From contig DIZT01000051.1 of NCBI GenBank assembly GCA_002427975.1, forward strand, positions 1,005 through 8,057: DNA of 7,053 bases, read 5' to 3'. Made by a program: the position numbers and the translations under genes. Shown here piece by piece: positions 1 through 6,535 of the stretch (positions are counted from its first letter, which is position 1; each line of letters begins with the position of its first letter). Source of the stretch: Micrococcaceae bacterium UBA6021 (GTDB lineage Bacteria; Actinomycetota; Actinomycetes; Actinomycetales; Micrococcaceae). The notes under the pieces were generated by a model. That model was not told the DNA's origin, searched no databases, and saw only the letters and a program-made list of their open reading frames with translations.

Positions 1-137
<137 letters not shown>

Positions 138-174
138 CTAAATTCTGAAGTCTTGGTTACGGGAAGAGGGAGGT

Positions 175-212
175 GATGTCCGACGGCGGGTGGTCACCCG
201 CCGTCGGACATC
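175..212 (-). terminator. 18-bp perfect hairpin in the rpoB-rpoC gap (partial terminator or processing site)
   Basis: Bases 175-192 and 195-212 are exact reverse complements (18 of 18), separated by only two bases, with a GC-rich stem core (cgacggcgggtg). In the transcribed direction the stem starts 6 nt after the rpoB stop codon, the normal place for an intrinsic terminator. The RNA that follows (ACCUCCCUCUUCCCG) has no run of U, so full termination would be unusual, and complete termination would silence rpoC. Plausible roles are partial termination that tunes beta to beta' supply, an RNase cleavage site, or protection of the rpoB 3' end. The structure is seen directly; the role is inference. 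Confidence 0.6.
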
Positions 213-218
213 AACCTG

Positions 219-3200
219 CTAGACCTCTTCTACGGAACTGGGCTCTGCACGAGACAGATCGATGCCCAGTTCTTCCGCAGCCGTGAAGACTGCGTCATCA
301 GAGTCACGCATTTCAATTGTGGTTCCGTCCGTGGAGAGTACTTCCACGTTCAGGCACAGCGACTGCATTTCCTTGATCAAGACCTTGAAGGACTCAGGAA
401 CGCCCGGCTCGGGGATGTTCTCGCCCTTGACGATTGCTTCGTAGACCTTCACACGACCGTGGATATCATCCGACTTGATGGTGAGGAGTTCCTGGAGCGT
501 GTACGCGGCGCCATAAGCTTCGAGCGCCCACACTTCCATCTCACCGAAGCGCTGGCCACCGAACTGTGCCTTACCACCCAGCGGCTGCTGCGTGATCATG
601 GAGTACGGGCCAGTGGAACGGGCGTGGATCTTGTCGTCCACCAGGTGGTGGAGCTTCAGGATGTACATGTAGCCGACCGAGATCGGATCCGGGAACGGCT
701 CGCCGGAGCGGCCGTCGAAGAGGCGGGTCTTGCCTGAGGAGTTGATCAGGCGTTCGCCGTCGCGGGTGACATTGGTGGAGTCCAGCAGACCCGTGATTTC
801 CTCTTCACGGGCGCCATCGAACACCGGCGTTGCAACAGTGGTCTGGCCACTCTCGCGCGGCAGGTTCGGCAGCTGCTTCATCCACTCGGGCTCGCCCTCG
901 ATCTTCCAACCGGTCTTGGCAACCCAGCCGAGGTGCGTTTCCAGCACCTGGCCGACGTTCATACGGCCCGGAACACCCAGCGGGTTCAGGACAATATCAA
1001 CGGGGGTACCGTCGGCAAGGAAGGGCATGTCCTCGATCGGGAGGATCTTGGAGATAACACCCTTGTTGCCGTGGCGGCCGGCGAGCTTGTCGCCGTCGGT
1101 GATCTTACGCTTGGCGGCCACGTAGACGCGGACCAGCTGGTTCACGCCCGGGGGCAGTTCGTCGTCGTTGTCGCGGTCGAAGACGCGGACGCCGATGACG
1201 GTGCCGGACTCGCCGTGCGGAACCTTCAGGGAGGTGTCGCGCACTTCGCGGGACTTCTCACCGAAGATGGCGCGCAGCAGGCGCTCTTCCGGGGTCAGTT
1301 CGGTTTCACCCTTCGGGGTGACCTTTCCGACCAGGATGTCGCCGGCTTCAACCTCGGCACCGATGTGGATGATGCCACGCTCGTCCAGGCCTGCCAGGAC
1401 TTCCTCGGACACGTTGGGGATGTCACGGGTGATTTCCTCGGCACCAAGCTTGGTGTCGCGGGCATCGATCTCGTGCTCCTCGATGTGGATGGAGGAAAGA
1501 ACGTCCTCGGCAACAATGCGCTGCGAGAGGATGATGGCGTCCTCGAAGTTGTGGCCTTCCCATGACATGAATGCCACGAGCAGGTTCTTACCGAGGGCGA
1601 GCTCGCCCTGGTCCGTTGCCGGACCGTCGGCGATGATGCCGCCGACCTCGAGGCGCTGGCCTTCGTTCACCAGGACACGGTTGTTGTAGCAGTTGCCCTG
1701 GTTGGAGCGGGCGAACTTGTTGATGCGGTAGTTGGTTTCCGTACCGTCATCGTTGAGCATGATGACCAGCTCAGCGGAGACCTCGGTAACCACACCGGCC
1801 TTCTTCGCGATGGTGACATCACCGGCGTCGACGGCGGCGGCGCGCTCCATGCCGGTGCCCACGAACGGGGCCTCGGAACGGACCAGCGGCACGGCCTGGC
1901 GCTGCATGTTGGCACCCATGAGTGCGCGGTTTGCATCGTCGTGCTCAAGGAACGGGATCAGGGCCGTAGCCACGGACACCATCTGGCGCGGGGAAACGTC
2001 CATGAACTCGACCTCGCCGGCGGGAACCAGCACGGGCTCGCCTCCACCACCACGGGCGCGGACCAGGACTGTCTCTTCGGCGAACCGCTTGTTCTCATCC
2101 AGCGGAGCGTTGGCCTGTGCGATCAGGACCTCTGCCTCGTCGTCGGCCGTCAGGTACTGGACCTCATCGGCTACAACACCTTCGGAGACGAGACGGTAAG
2201 GAGTCTCGATGAAGCCGAACGGGTTGATGCGGCCGTAGGATGCCAGCGAACCGATCAGACCAATGTTCGGGCCTTCAGGGGTTTCGATGGGGCACATACG
2301 TCCGTAGTGGGACGGGTGAACGTCTCGAACTTCCATGCCTGCGCGGTCACGGGACAGACCACCCGGGCCAAGCGCGGACAGACGGCGCTTGTGGGTCAGA
2401 CCCGACAACGGGTTGTTCTGGTCCATGAACTGCGACAGCTGGGACGTTCCGAAGAACTCCTTGATCGCTGCCACAACCGGGCGGATGTTGATCAGGGTCT
2501 GCGGCGTGATGGCCTCGACGTCCTGGGTGGTCATCCGCTCGCGGACAACGCGCTCCATACGGGACAGGCCGGTGCGGACCTGGTTCTCGATGAGCTCGCC
2601 GACGGCGCGGATACGGCGGTTGCCGAAGTGGTCGATGTCATCGATCTCAACGCGCAGCTCGTGGTCCTGGCCGTCGCGCTTGCCCGTGAGGGTCTTCTCG
2701 CCGGCGTGCAGGGCAACCAGGAACTTGATCATGGCCACGATGTCTTCAACGTGCAGGACCGAAGCTTCCTTGTCGCCAAGGGAGCGGTCGATGCCAAGCT
2801 TGCGGTTGATCTTGTAACGGCCAACCTTGGCCAGATCGTAGCGCTTGGAGTTGAAGTACAGGTTGTCCAAGAGCGACTGGGCAGCCTCGACTGTGGGCGG
2901 CTCGCCCGGTCGCAGCTTCCGGTAGATGTCCAGCAACGCGTCTTCGCGGGTCTCGGTGGCGTCCTTCTCCAGCGTTGCGCGCATGGAGTCGTACTGGCCG
3001 AACTCTTCGAGGATCTGGCCTTCGGTCCAGCCAAGGGCCTTCAGCAGAACGGTGACGGACTGCTTGCGCTTGCGGTCGAGGCGAACGCCGACCTGGTCGC
3101 GCTTGTCGATCTCGAGTTCGAACCAAGCACCGCGGGACGGGATGATCTTGGCCGTGAAGATGTCCTTGTCACTGGTCTTGTCCGCGGTGCGCTCAAAGTA

Positions 3201-3728
3201 GGCGCCCGGGGAACGGACCAGCTGGGAGACGACCACACGCTCGGTGCCGTTGACGACGAAGGTGCCCTTCTCGGTCATCAGCGGGAAGTCGCCCATGAAC
3301 ACGGTCTGCTGCTTGATTTCGCCCGTGTTGTTGTTCATGAACTCGGCCTTGACGTACAGCGGTGCCGAGTACGTTGCGTCCCGGTCCTTGCACTCGGCCA
3401 TGGTGTACTTCGGATCAGCGAACTCCGGATCGGAAAAGCTCAGGGACATGGTGCCCTGGAAGTCCTCGATCGGGGAGATCTCTTCGAAGATGTCCGACAG
3501 TCCGGACGAGGTGGCGACGCTGAGGTCGTTTTCTTCGACGGCCTTCGCTACGCGCGCCTGCCAGCGTTCGTTTCCGACCAGCCAGTCGAAGCTGTCCGTC
3601 TGCAGGGCAAGGAGATTCGGAACGTCAAGTGGTTCGTGAATCTTTGCGAATGAGAGCCGGCGAGTGGCACCATCAGTGCTGTCGGCGGTGTTAGCGGTTT
3701 CGTTATTAGAGGTGCTCGAGGCGACCAA
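219..3728 (-). CDS. rpoB: DNA-directed RNA polymerase beta subunit
   Basis: This gene encodes the beta subunit of RNA polymerase, one half of the active-site cleft and the target of rifampicin. With the TTG start at 3728 it is 1169 aa, a normal actinobacterial length. Family blocks appear in order. The rifampicin region (about residues 427-455) reads [16 protein letters not shown] then [17 protein letters not shown]. The fork-loop block is [14 protein letters not shown]; the catalytic-centre block is [18 protein letters not shown]; the C-terminal clamp block is [20 protein letters not shown]. Rifampicin-contact positions are wild type: D436, H446 and S451, equivalent to Escherichia coli D516, H526 and S531. 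I chose TTG over the in-frame GTG at 3743 because GGAAGGA (3741-3735) lies 6 nt before the TTG, while the GTG has a poorly placed site. The protein then starts (M)VASSTSNNE. It is followed by rpoC and preceded by a 270-bp non-coding stretch with a promoter candidate. Confidence 0.98.
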   Translation of the reverse strand: MVASSTSNNETANTADSTDGATRRLSFAKIHEPLDVPNLLALQTDSFDWLVGNERWQARVAKAVEENDLSVATSSGLSDIFEEISPIEDFQGTMSLSFSDPEFADPKYTMAECKDRDATYSAPLYVKAEFMNNNTGEIKQQTVFMGDFPLMTEKGTFVVNGTERVVVSQLVRSPGAYFERTADKTSDKDIFTAKIIPSRGAWFELEIDKRDQVGVRLDRKRKQSVTVLLKALGWTEGQILEEFGQYDSMRATLEKDATETREDALLDIYRKLRPGEPPTVEAAQSLLDNLYFNSKRYDLAKVGRYKINRKLGIDRSLGDKEASVLHVEDIVAMIKFLVALHAGEKTLTGKRDGQDHELRVEIDDIDHFGNRRIRAVGELIENQVRTGLSRMERVVRERMTTQDVEAITPQTLINIRPVVAAIKEFFGTSQLSQFMDQNNPLSGLTHKRRLSALGPGGLSRDRAGMEVRDVHPSHYGRMCPIETPEGPNIGLIGSLASYGRINPFGFIETPYRLVSEGVVADEVQYLTADDEAEVLIAQANAPLDENKRFAEETVLVRARGGGGEPVLVPAGEVEFMDVSPRQMVSVATALIPFLEHDDANRALMGANMQRQAVPLVRSEAPFVGTGMERAAAVDAGDVTIAKKAGVVTEVSAELVIMLNDDGTETNYRINKFARSNQGNCYNNRVLVNEGQRLEVGGIIADGPATDQGELALGKNLLVAFMSWEGHNFEDAIILSQRIVAEDVLSSIHIEEHEIDARDTKLGAEEITRDIPNVSEEVLAGLDERGIIHIGAEVEAGDILVGKVTPKGETELTPEERLLRAIFGEKSREVRDTSLKVPHGESGTVIGVRVFDRDNDDELPPGVNQLVRVYVAAKRKITDGDKLAGRHGNKGVISKILPIEDMPFLADGTPVDIVLNPLGVPGRMNVGQVLETHLGWVAKTGWKIEGEPEWMKQLPNLPRESGQTTVATPVFDGAREEEITGLLDSTNVTRDGERLINSSGKTRLFDGRSGEPFPDPISVGYMYILKLHHLVDDKIHARSTGPYSMITQQPLGGKAQFGGQRFGEMEVWALEAYGAAYTLQELLTIKSDDIHGRVKVYEAIVKGENIPEPGVPESFKVLIKEMQSLCLNVEVLSTDGTTIEMRDSDDAVFTAAEELGIDLSRAEPSSVEEV

Positions 3729-3734
3729 GAGGGA

Positions 3735-3741
3735 TCCTTCC
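3735..3741 (-). promoter_or_regulatory. Ribosome binding site that decides the rpoB start
   Basis: The minus strand reads GGAAGGA-tccctc-TTG, a strong Shine-Dalgarno match 6 nt from the TTG at 3728. The longer frame begins at a GTG (3743-3741) whose last base overlaps this site and which has only a closely spaced AAGG upstream. The TTG is therefore the better start. This adds a rare start codon to one of the most conserved housekeeping genes. Confidence 0.7.
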
Positions 3742-3777
3742 ACAGACCTTCAGGCGTTTTCAGATCTCCCCCGCTGT

Positions 3778-3804
3778 GCACCCTGCGGAATGACTCCGCA
3801 GTGC
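3778..3804 (-). other. Small hairpin in the rpoB leader
   Basis: Bases 3783-3789 (ctgcgga) pair exactly with 3795-3801 (tccgcag) around a 5-nt loop. After a 2-nt bulge, 3778-3780 pair with 3802-3804, giving about 10 bp. The structure lies roughly 50-75 nt before the rpoB start codon, inside the inferred untranslated leader. It has no U-tract, so it is not a standard terminator. Any role in leader regulation is speculative. Confidence 0.35.
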
Positions 3805-3944
3805 TACCATCCGGTTCCGCTATATGACCCGGGGCCGGGGCCGACCATACAATGACGTTGTTGACGGCACGTTGATGGTCAGCTGCCAGGCAAAGCCCAC
3901 CGCTATATGAAGGCTGAAGGTAAACAGGGAAGACGCAAATATCT

Positions 3945-3973
3945 ACGATACGGCAAAACCGTTTACGTGTCTA
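3945..3973 (-). promoter_or_regulatory. Candidate rpoB promoter
   Basis: On the minus strand, TAGACA (3973-3968) is followed after 17 nt by TATCGT (3950-3945). The first matches the housekeeping -35 TTGACA at 5 of 6 bases; the second fits the actinobacterial -10 pattern TANNNT. Transcription would begin near 3938, giving a leader of about 210 nt before the TTG start. The location 40 bp after the lipoprotein stop suits an independent rpoBC promoter. This is a prediction from consensus only. Confidence 0.45.
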
Positions 3974-4013
3974 CCCCACAACCGGACTTATTGCAAGCAC
4001 TGATTTTTTGATG

Positions 4014-4484
4014 TCAGAGCCGCAGGGTAACGCCTGCTGCGGTGCATTCGTTTGCGTTGGCGAACACCGCGTCACGCACGGCATCCTTTGACTCCTGGCC
4101 GGGCTGGCCGCCGGCATCAACTGCCGACGAATGGTCAAGGGCGAGAACGCTCAGCGAGGCGAACAGACCCACCAGGTTCCCCGATACGGTGTCCTTGGCA
4201 TCCTGCGCGGCCAGGTAGATGTCCTCATAGGCGTTGGAGTCGTTCTGGATTACCTTGTAGCCGGCGTAGAGGGAGTTGAACGTCTCGCAAGCCACTTTCA
4301 CGCCGCCGGCCTGGGGCCCGGCTGACTTACTTGCAGCGTTCGACGGCGACGCCTTCGTGGTCGCGGGGGCGGACGCTGTGGGGGCTGCTGTTGCGGTGGT
4401 GCGCTCGGGCGCAGGAGTGGCAACGGAGCAGCCTGTGAGTCCGGCGAGGCAAGCGACGGCGGCCCCGGCGAGGATTTTCTTCAA
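4014..4484 (-). CDS. Small secreted lipoprotein of unknown function
   Basis: The 156-aa product starts MKKILAGAAVACLAGLTGC, a classic lipoprotein signal: two lysines, a hydrophobic core, and lipobox L16-T17-G18 before Cys19, the predicted lipidated residue. Residues about 20-60 are a low-complexity Ala/Thr/Ser/Pro stretch, probably a linker from membrane to cell wall. Residues about 62-156 look like a small mainly helical domain with Cys66 and Cys147, which could form a disulfide. I do not recognise the family. The frame is open back to 4565, but that start would put 27 charged residues before the signal. The TTG at 4484 has a GGGAG site 7 nt upstream (4492-4496) and places the signal correctly. 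The gene lies between rplL and rpoB on their strand, divergent from the thiolase gene. Confidence 0.82.
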   Translation of the reverse strand: MKKILAGAAVACLAGLTGCSVATPAPERTTATAAPTASAPATTKASPSNAASKSAGPQAGGVKVACETFNSLYAGYKVIQNDSNAYEDIYLAAQDAKDTVSGNLVGLFASLSVLALDHSSAVDAGGQPGQESKDAVRDAVFANANECTAAGVTLRL

Positions 4485-4517
4485 GGTGGTGCTCCCTGGT
4501 TCTTGCGTTGCTGTGCT

Positions 4518-4546
4518 GCTTTCGTCTTCGCCGTCCACCCTACGCA
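4518..4546 (-). promoter_or_regulatory. Weak promoter candidate for the lipoprotein gene
   Basis: On the minus strand, GTGCAC and TAGGGT are 17 nt apart. TAGGGT fits TANNNT as a -10 and ends a few tens of bases before the TTG start, but the -35 match is poor. It is the best candidate I could find in the divergent gap, and it is weak. Confidence 0.2.
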
Positions 4547-4594
4547 CCACCGCGACCTCGTGCACGTCCGCCGCATGGGTAGTTCTCCCCTGCT

Positions 4595-4624
4595 GGCGCC
4601 GGTCCGGCCGGAATCACCGGCGCC
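4595..4624. repeat. Inverted repeat, possible operator
   Basis: Two exact 9-base arms, ggcgccggt and accggcgcc, flank a 12-base spacer that is itself partly palindromic (ccggccgg). It lies roughly mid-way between two divergent genes, where a shared regulator could act on both. No regulator gene is present in the window. GC-rich inverted repeats arise often by chance in such DNA, so confidence is low. Confidence 0.3.
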
Positions 4625-4690
4625 GCTTCTGCGTTGGGATAAATAGGTGGCAAACCTCACGCTAGCCTTGGAACTACATCGATTCAGAGC

Positions 4691-4697
4691 GGAAGAG
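4691..4697 (+). promoter_or_regulatory. Ribosome binding site that decides the thiolase start
   Basis: GGAAGAG is followed by a 6-base spacer (ataaca) and then ATG at 4704. The frame is open 19 codons further upstream, to an ATG-less leader that begins with GTG at 4647. That upstream part does not resemble a thiolase N-terminus, so the ATG at 4704 is preferred. Confidence 0.65.
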
Positions 4698-4703
4698 ATA
4701 ACA

Positions 4704-5903
4704 ATGGGCAACTCCAACGACAACACTGACGTTGTCATCCTGGCCGGTGCGCGCACGCCGCAGGGCAGGCTGAACGGGCAACTGGCGAGCTTCACCGCCG
4801 TCGAACTCGGCGCGCACGCGATCAAGGCCGCGATTGCCGCGAGCGGTGTGGATGCCGGACAGGTGGACGCGGTGATCATGGGCCAGGTTCTGCAGGCCGG
4901 TGCCGGCCAGAACCCCGCCCGCCAGAGCGCCATCGGTGCCGGTGTCGGCTGGAACGTTCCCACGGTCACTATCAACAAGGTGTGCCTGTCGGGGCTGACC
5001 GCTGTGATCGACGCCGCCAGGATGATCCGCAGCGGCGACGCCACCGTGGTGGTGGCCGGCGGCCAGGAATCCATGACCCGCGCGCCGCACCTGCTGCCCG
5101 GCTCCCGCCAGGGCTGGACCTACGGCGCCATCCAGGCGCTGGATGTCGCCGCGCACGACGGCCTCACGGATGCGTTCGATGGCCAGTCCATGGGCCTGTC
5201 CACGGAAACCAAGAACCTGATCCTGGGCATCGACCGGACCTCCCAGGACAACGTCGCCGCCCAATCGCACCAGCGCGCCGCACTCGCGGCTAAGAACGGA
5301 ATCTTCGACGACGAGATTGCACCCATCGGCGTCAAGCAGCGCAAAGGCGATCCGATCCTTGTCTCCACCGACGAAGGCGTGCGGCCAAACACGTCCATCG
5401 AATCCCTGGCCGGACTCCGCGCGGCCTTCGTCAGCGACGGAACCATCACCGCCGGGAACTCCTCTCCCCTATCCGACGGCGCCTCCGCACTGGTGCTGGC
5501 GTCGCGCCGGTTCGCGGAAGAGAACGGGCTGGAATACCTCGCTGTCGTGGGCAAACCCGGCCAGGTCGCCGGTCCGGACAACTCCCTGCATTCGCAGCCT
5601 TCCCACGCCATCATGACCGCCCTGCAGCGGGCGGACTGGACCACCGCGGACCTGGATTTCATCGAAATCAACGAAGCCTTCGGCTCCGTTGCCGTGCAGT
5701 CCCTGAAGGACCTGGACTACCCGCTGGAGCAGTGCAACATCCATGGCGGCGCCATTGCCCTGGGCCACCCGATCGGCGCGTCAGGTGCGCGGCTCGCCCT
5801 TCACGCGGCGCACGAACTCAAACGGCGGGGCAGCGGCAAAGCCGCCGTCTCCCTGTGCGGCGGCGGCGGGCAGGGCGAAGCGCTCCTGCTGTACCGGGAC
5901 TGA
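4704..5903 (+). CDS. Thiolase, acetyl-CoA C-acetyltransferase type
   Basis: The 399-aa product is a full-length thiolase, which condenses two acetyl-CoA into acetoacetyl-CoA or carries out the reverse thiolytic cleavage. The expected motifs are all present. Near the N-terminus are VVILAGARTPQGRLNG and a GQVLQAGAGQNPARQ block typical of acetoacetyl-CoA thiolases. The nucleophile Cys94 is in NKVCLSGL, and GGQESMTRAPHLLPG follows. NEAF begins at N323; catalytic His355 is in GHPIGASGAR; the second catalytic Cys385 is in CGGGGQGEA. The usual NxNGG before the His motif reads NIHGG here. Paralogues differ in chain-length preference, so an fadA-like 3-ketoacyl-CoA thiolase role cannot be excluded and I leave the symbol blank. 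The ATG at 4704 has a good ribosome site. The YbaK-like gene begins 3 bp after its stop, so the two are likely cotranscribed. Confidence 0.93.
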   Translation: MGNSNDNTDVVILAGARTPQGRLNGQLASFTAVELGAHAIKAAIAASGVDAGQVDAVIMGQVLQAGAGQNPARQSAIGAGVGWNVPTVTINKVCLSGLTAVIDAARMIRSGDATVVVAGGQESMTRAPHLLPGSRQGWTYGAIQALDVAAHDGLTDAFDGQSMGLSTETKNLILGIDRTSQDNVAAQSHQRAALAAKNGIFDDEIAPIGVKQRKGDPILVSTDEGVRPNTSIESLAGLRAAFVSDGTITAGNSSPLSDGASALVLASRRFAEENGLEYLAVVGKPGQVAGPDNSLHSQPSHAIMTALQRADWTTADLDFIEINEAFGSVAVQSLKDLDYPLEQCNIHGGAIALGHPIGASGARLALHAAHELKRRGSGKAAVSLCGGGGQGEALLLYRD

Positions 5904-5906
5904 ACG

Positions 5907-6401
5907 GTGGGGGAGGTCCACAACGGAAGCGCCGCCGTCGGGCGTCACCGCTTCCTGGCTGATGCGGCAGCCCGCGGCCTGGACGTGGAGATCGTGGAGC
6001 GGCTGGCCGCGCGGAGCCTTGTGGAAGCCGCCGCGATCCTGGGCATCACGCCGGCGGACATTGTGAAGTCGCTGGTGGTCAAGCACAAGGACGGGACGTT
6101 CCTGTTCGCCCTGATTCCGGGCGACCGGCAGATCTCCTGGCCCAAACTGCGGACTCTGGTGGGCGTCAATAAGCTGTCGCTGCCGCCGGCAGACGTGGCG
6201 CTTGACGCCACGGGCTATGAGCGCGGAACCATCACCCCGCTCGGCAGCACCACTGCCTGGCCGGTGTACGCGGACGCCGCCATCACCGGGCGCCGGATCT
6301 CCATGGGCGCCGGCGAGCACGGCTACAGCGCCTTTGTGGACGCCGACGCCCTCACCGCCGCCCTAGGCGCCGTCGTCGCCGACATCTCCGAACCGAACTA
6401 G
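5907..6401 (+). CDS. YbaK/EbsC-family aminoacyl-tRNA deacylase
   Basis: The 164-aa product matches the YbaK/EbsC/ProX-type editing domain, which hydrolyses wrongly charged aminoacyl-tRNAs (for YbaK, Cys-tRNA-Pro). Seen in order: an N-terminal helical part (about 13-50); IVKSLVVKHKDGTFLFALIPGD (52-73), carrying the conserved lysine (K54); a VGVNKLSLPPADVA stretch; GYERGTITPLG (103-113), matching the family's G-x-x-P-x-G loop; and SMGAGEHGYSAFVD (132-145) near the C-terminus. The start is the GTG at 5907, 3 bp after the thiolase stop. It has no strong ribosome site, so translation is probably coupled. It converges on rplL, with the 70-bp palindrome in the gap. Family assignment is firm; the tRNA substrate cannot be read from sequence. 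Confidence 0.88.
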   Translation: MGEVHNGSAAVGRHRFLADAAARGLDVEIVERLAARSLVEAAAILGITPADIVKSLVVKHKDGTFLFALIPGDRQISWPKLRTLVGVNKLSLPPADVALDATGYERGTITPLGSTTAWPVYADAAITGRRISMGAGEHGYSAFVDADALTAALGAVVADISEPN

Positions 6402-6407
6402 GCCCCC

Positions 6408-6477
6408 AACCCAACTAGGTCGCATTTAATGTCGTTATGAGCGCCCATAACGACATTAAATGCGACCTACTTGGGTT
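6408..6477. repeat. 70-bp near-perfect palindrome between convergent genes
   Basis: The 35-base halves 6408-6442 and 6443-6477 are reverse complements at 33 of 35 positions. The only mismatched pairs are C6415/C6470 and A6440/C6445. An uninterrupted 24-bp stem (6416-6439 with 6446-6469) is capped by 6 bases and extended by 7 more base pairs (6408-6414 with 6471-6477). The stem core (gcatttaatgtcgttat) is clearly AT-richer than the surrounding genes. It begins 6 bases after the YbaK-like stop and ends 7 bases before the rplL terminator stem. It codes for nothing visible. It could be a mobile palindromic repeat, a bidirectional end-of-transcript structure, or a protein-binding dyad. The structure is certain; the function is not. 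Confidence 0.85.
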
Positions 6478-6484
6478 AAATGCA

Positions 6485-6520
6485 GGAAAACCCCGCCCAC
6501 CGAAGTGGACGGGGTTTTCC
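6485..6520 (-). terminator. Intrinsic terminator of rplL with a C(UUCG)G loop
   Basis: Bases 6485-6500 and 6505-6520 form a 16-bp stem around a 4-base loop. In the minus-strand RNA the loop is UUCG closed by C-G, the extra-stable tetraloop. The one imperfect position becomes a U-G wobble in that RNA, whereas on the plus strand it would be a C-A mismatch, so the element is built for minus-strand transcripts. The stem holds CCCCG/CGGGG followed by UUUU. It lies 15 bases after the rplL stop. Confidence 0.88.
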
Positions 6521-6535
6521 GAAAAGCCGCGTGAG

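Larger units (their letters stand above)
3744..4013. other. Non-coding stretch upstream of rpoB
   Basis: These 270 bases between the lipoprotein stop and the rpoB start hold no credible gene. They contain a promoter-like sequence (3945-3973, minus strand), a leader hairpin (3778-3804), a C/G-rich block at about 3828-3842, and an 11-bp direct repeat ccgctatatga at 3817-3827 and 3900-3910. The part near the lipoprotein stop is AT-richer than its surroundings, as expected for a promoter. No convincing terminator hairpin follows the lipoprotein gene, so some read-through into rpoB is possible. Confidence 0.6.
4485..4703. other. Divergent intergenic region between lipoprotein and thiolase genes
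   Basis: These 219 bases separate two divergent genes and should hold both promoters. The clearest structure is a 9-bp inverted repeat, ggcgccggt (4595-4603) and accggcgcc (4616-4624), whose 12-base spacer contains the self-complementary ccggccgg. I could not find a good -35/-10 pair for the thiolase gene; the AT-rich run gataaata near 4638-4645 is the only suggestive patch. The lipoprotein frame stays open to 4565, but the signal-peptide position argues against coding there. Confidence 0.5.

Noticed and set aside
933..1565. A 210-codon plus-strand frame antisense to rpoB
   Set aside because: A shadow frame with repetitive Val/Asp/Gly composition produced by reading rpoB backwards.
1941..3653. 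A 570-codon open frame on the plus strand, antisense to rpoB
   Set aside because: It lies wholly inside rpoB, resembles no known protein, and long antisense frames are expected opposite strongly codon-biased high-GC genes. No ribosome site or promoter supports it.
3828..3842. C/G-rich palindromic block (cccggggccgggg) in the rpoB leader as a terminator
   Set aside because: It is short, has no separate loop or U-tract, and such runs are common in this composition.
3968..3996. TTGCAA then TAGACA with a 17-nt spacer as a second rpoB promoter
   Set aside because: TAGACA lacks the final T of the -10 consensus and serves better as the -35 of the TAGACA/TATCGT pair.
4485..4565. N-terminal extension of the lipoprotein to an ATG at 4565
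   Set aside because: It would put 27 mostly polar residues before a textbook lipoprotein signal peptide; the TTG at 4484 has a suitable ribosome site.
4674..5270. A 198-codon minus-strand frame opposite the thiolase
   Set aside because: The plus frame carries all thiolase catalytic motifs; the opposite frame is an expected by-product of codon bias.
5781..6320. A 179-codon minus-strand frame opposite the thiolase end and YbaK-like gene
   Set aside because: It spans the junction of two well-supported plus-strand genes and has no recognisable motif.
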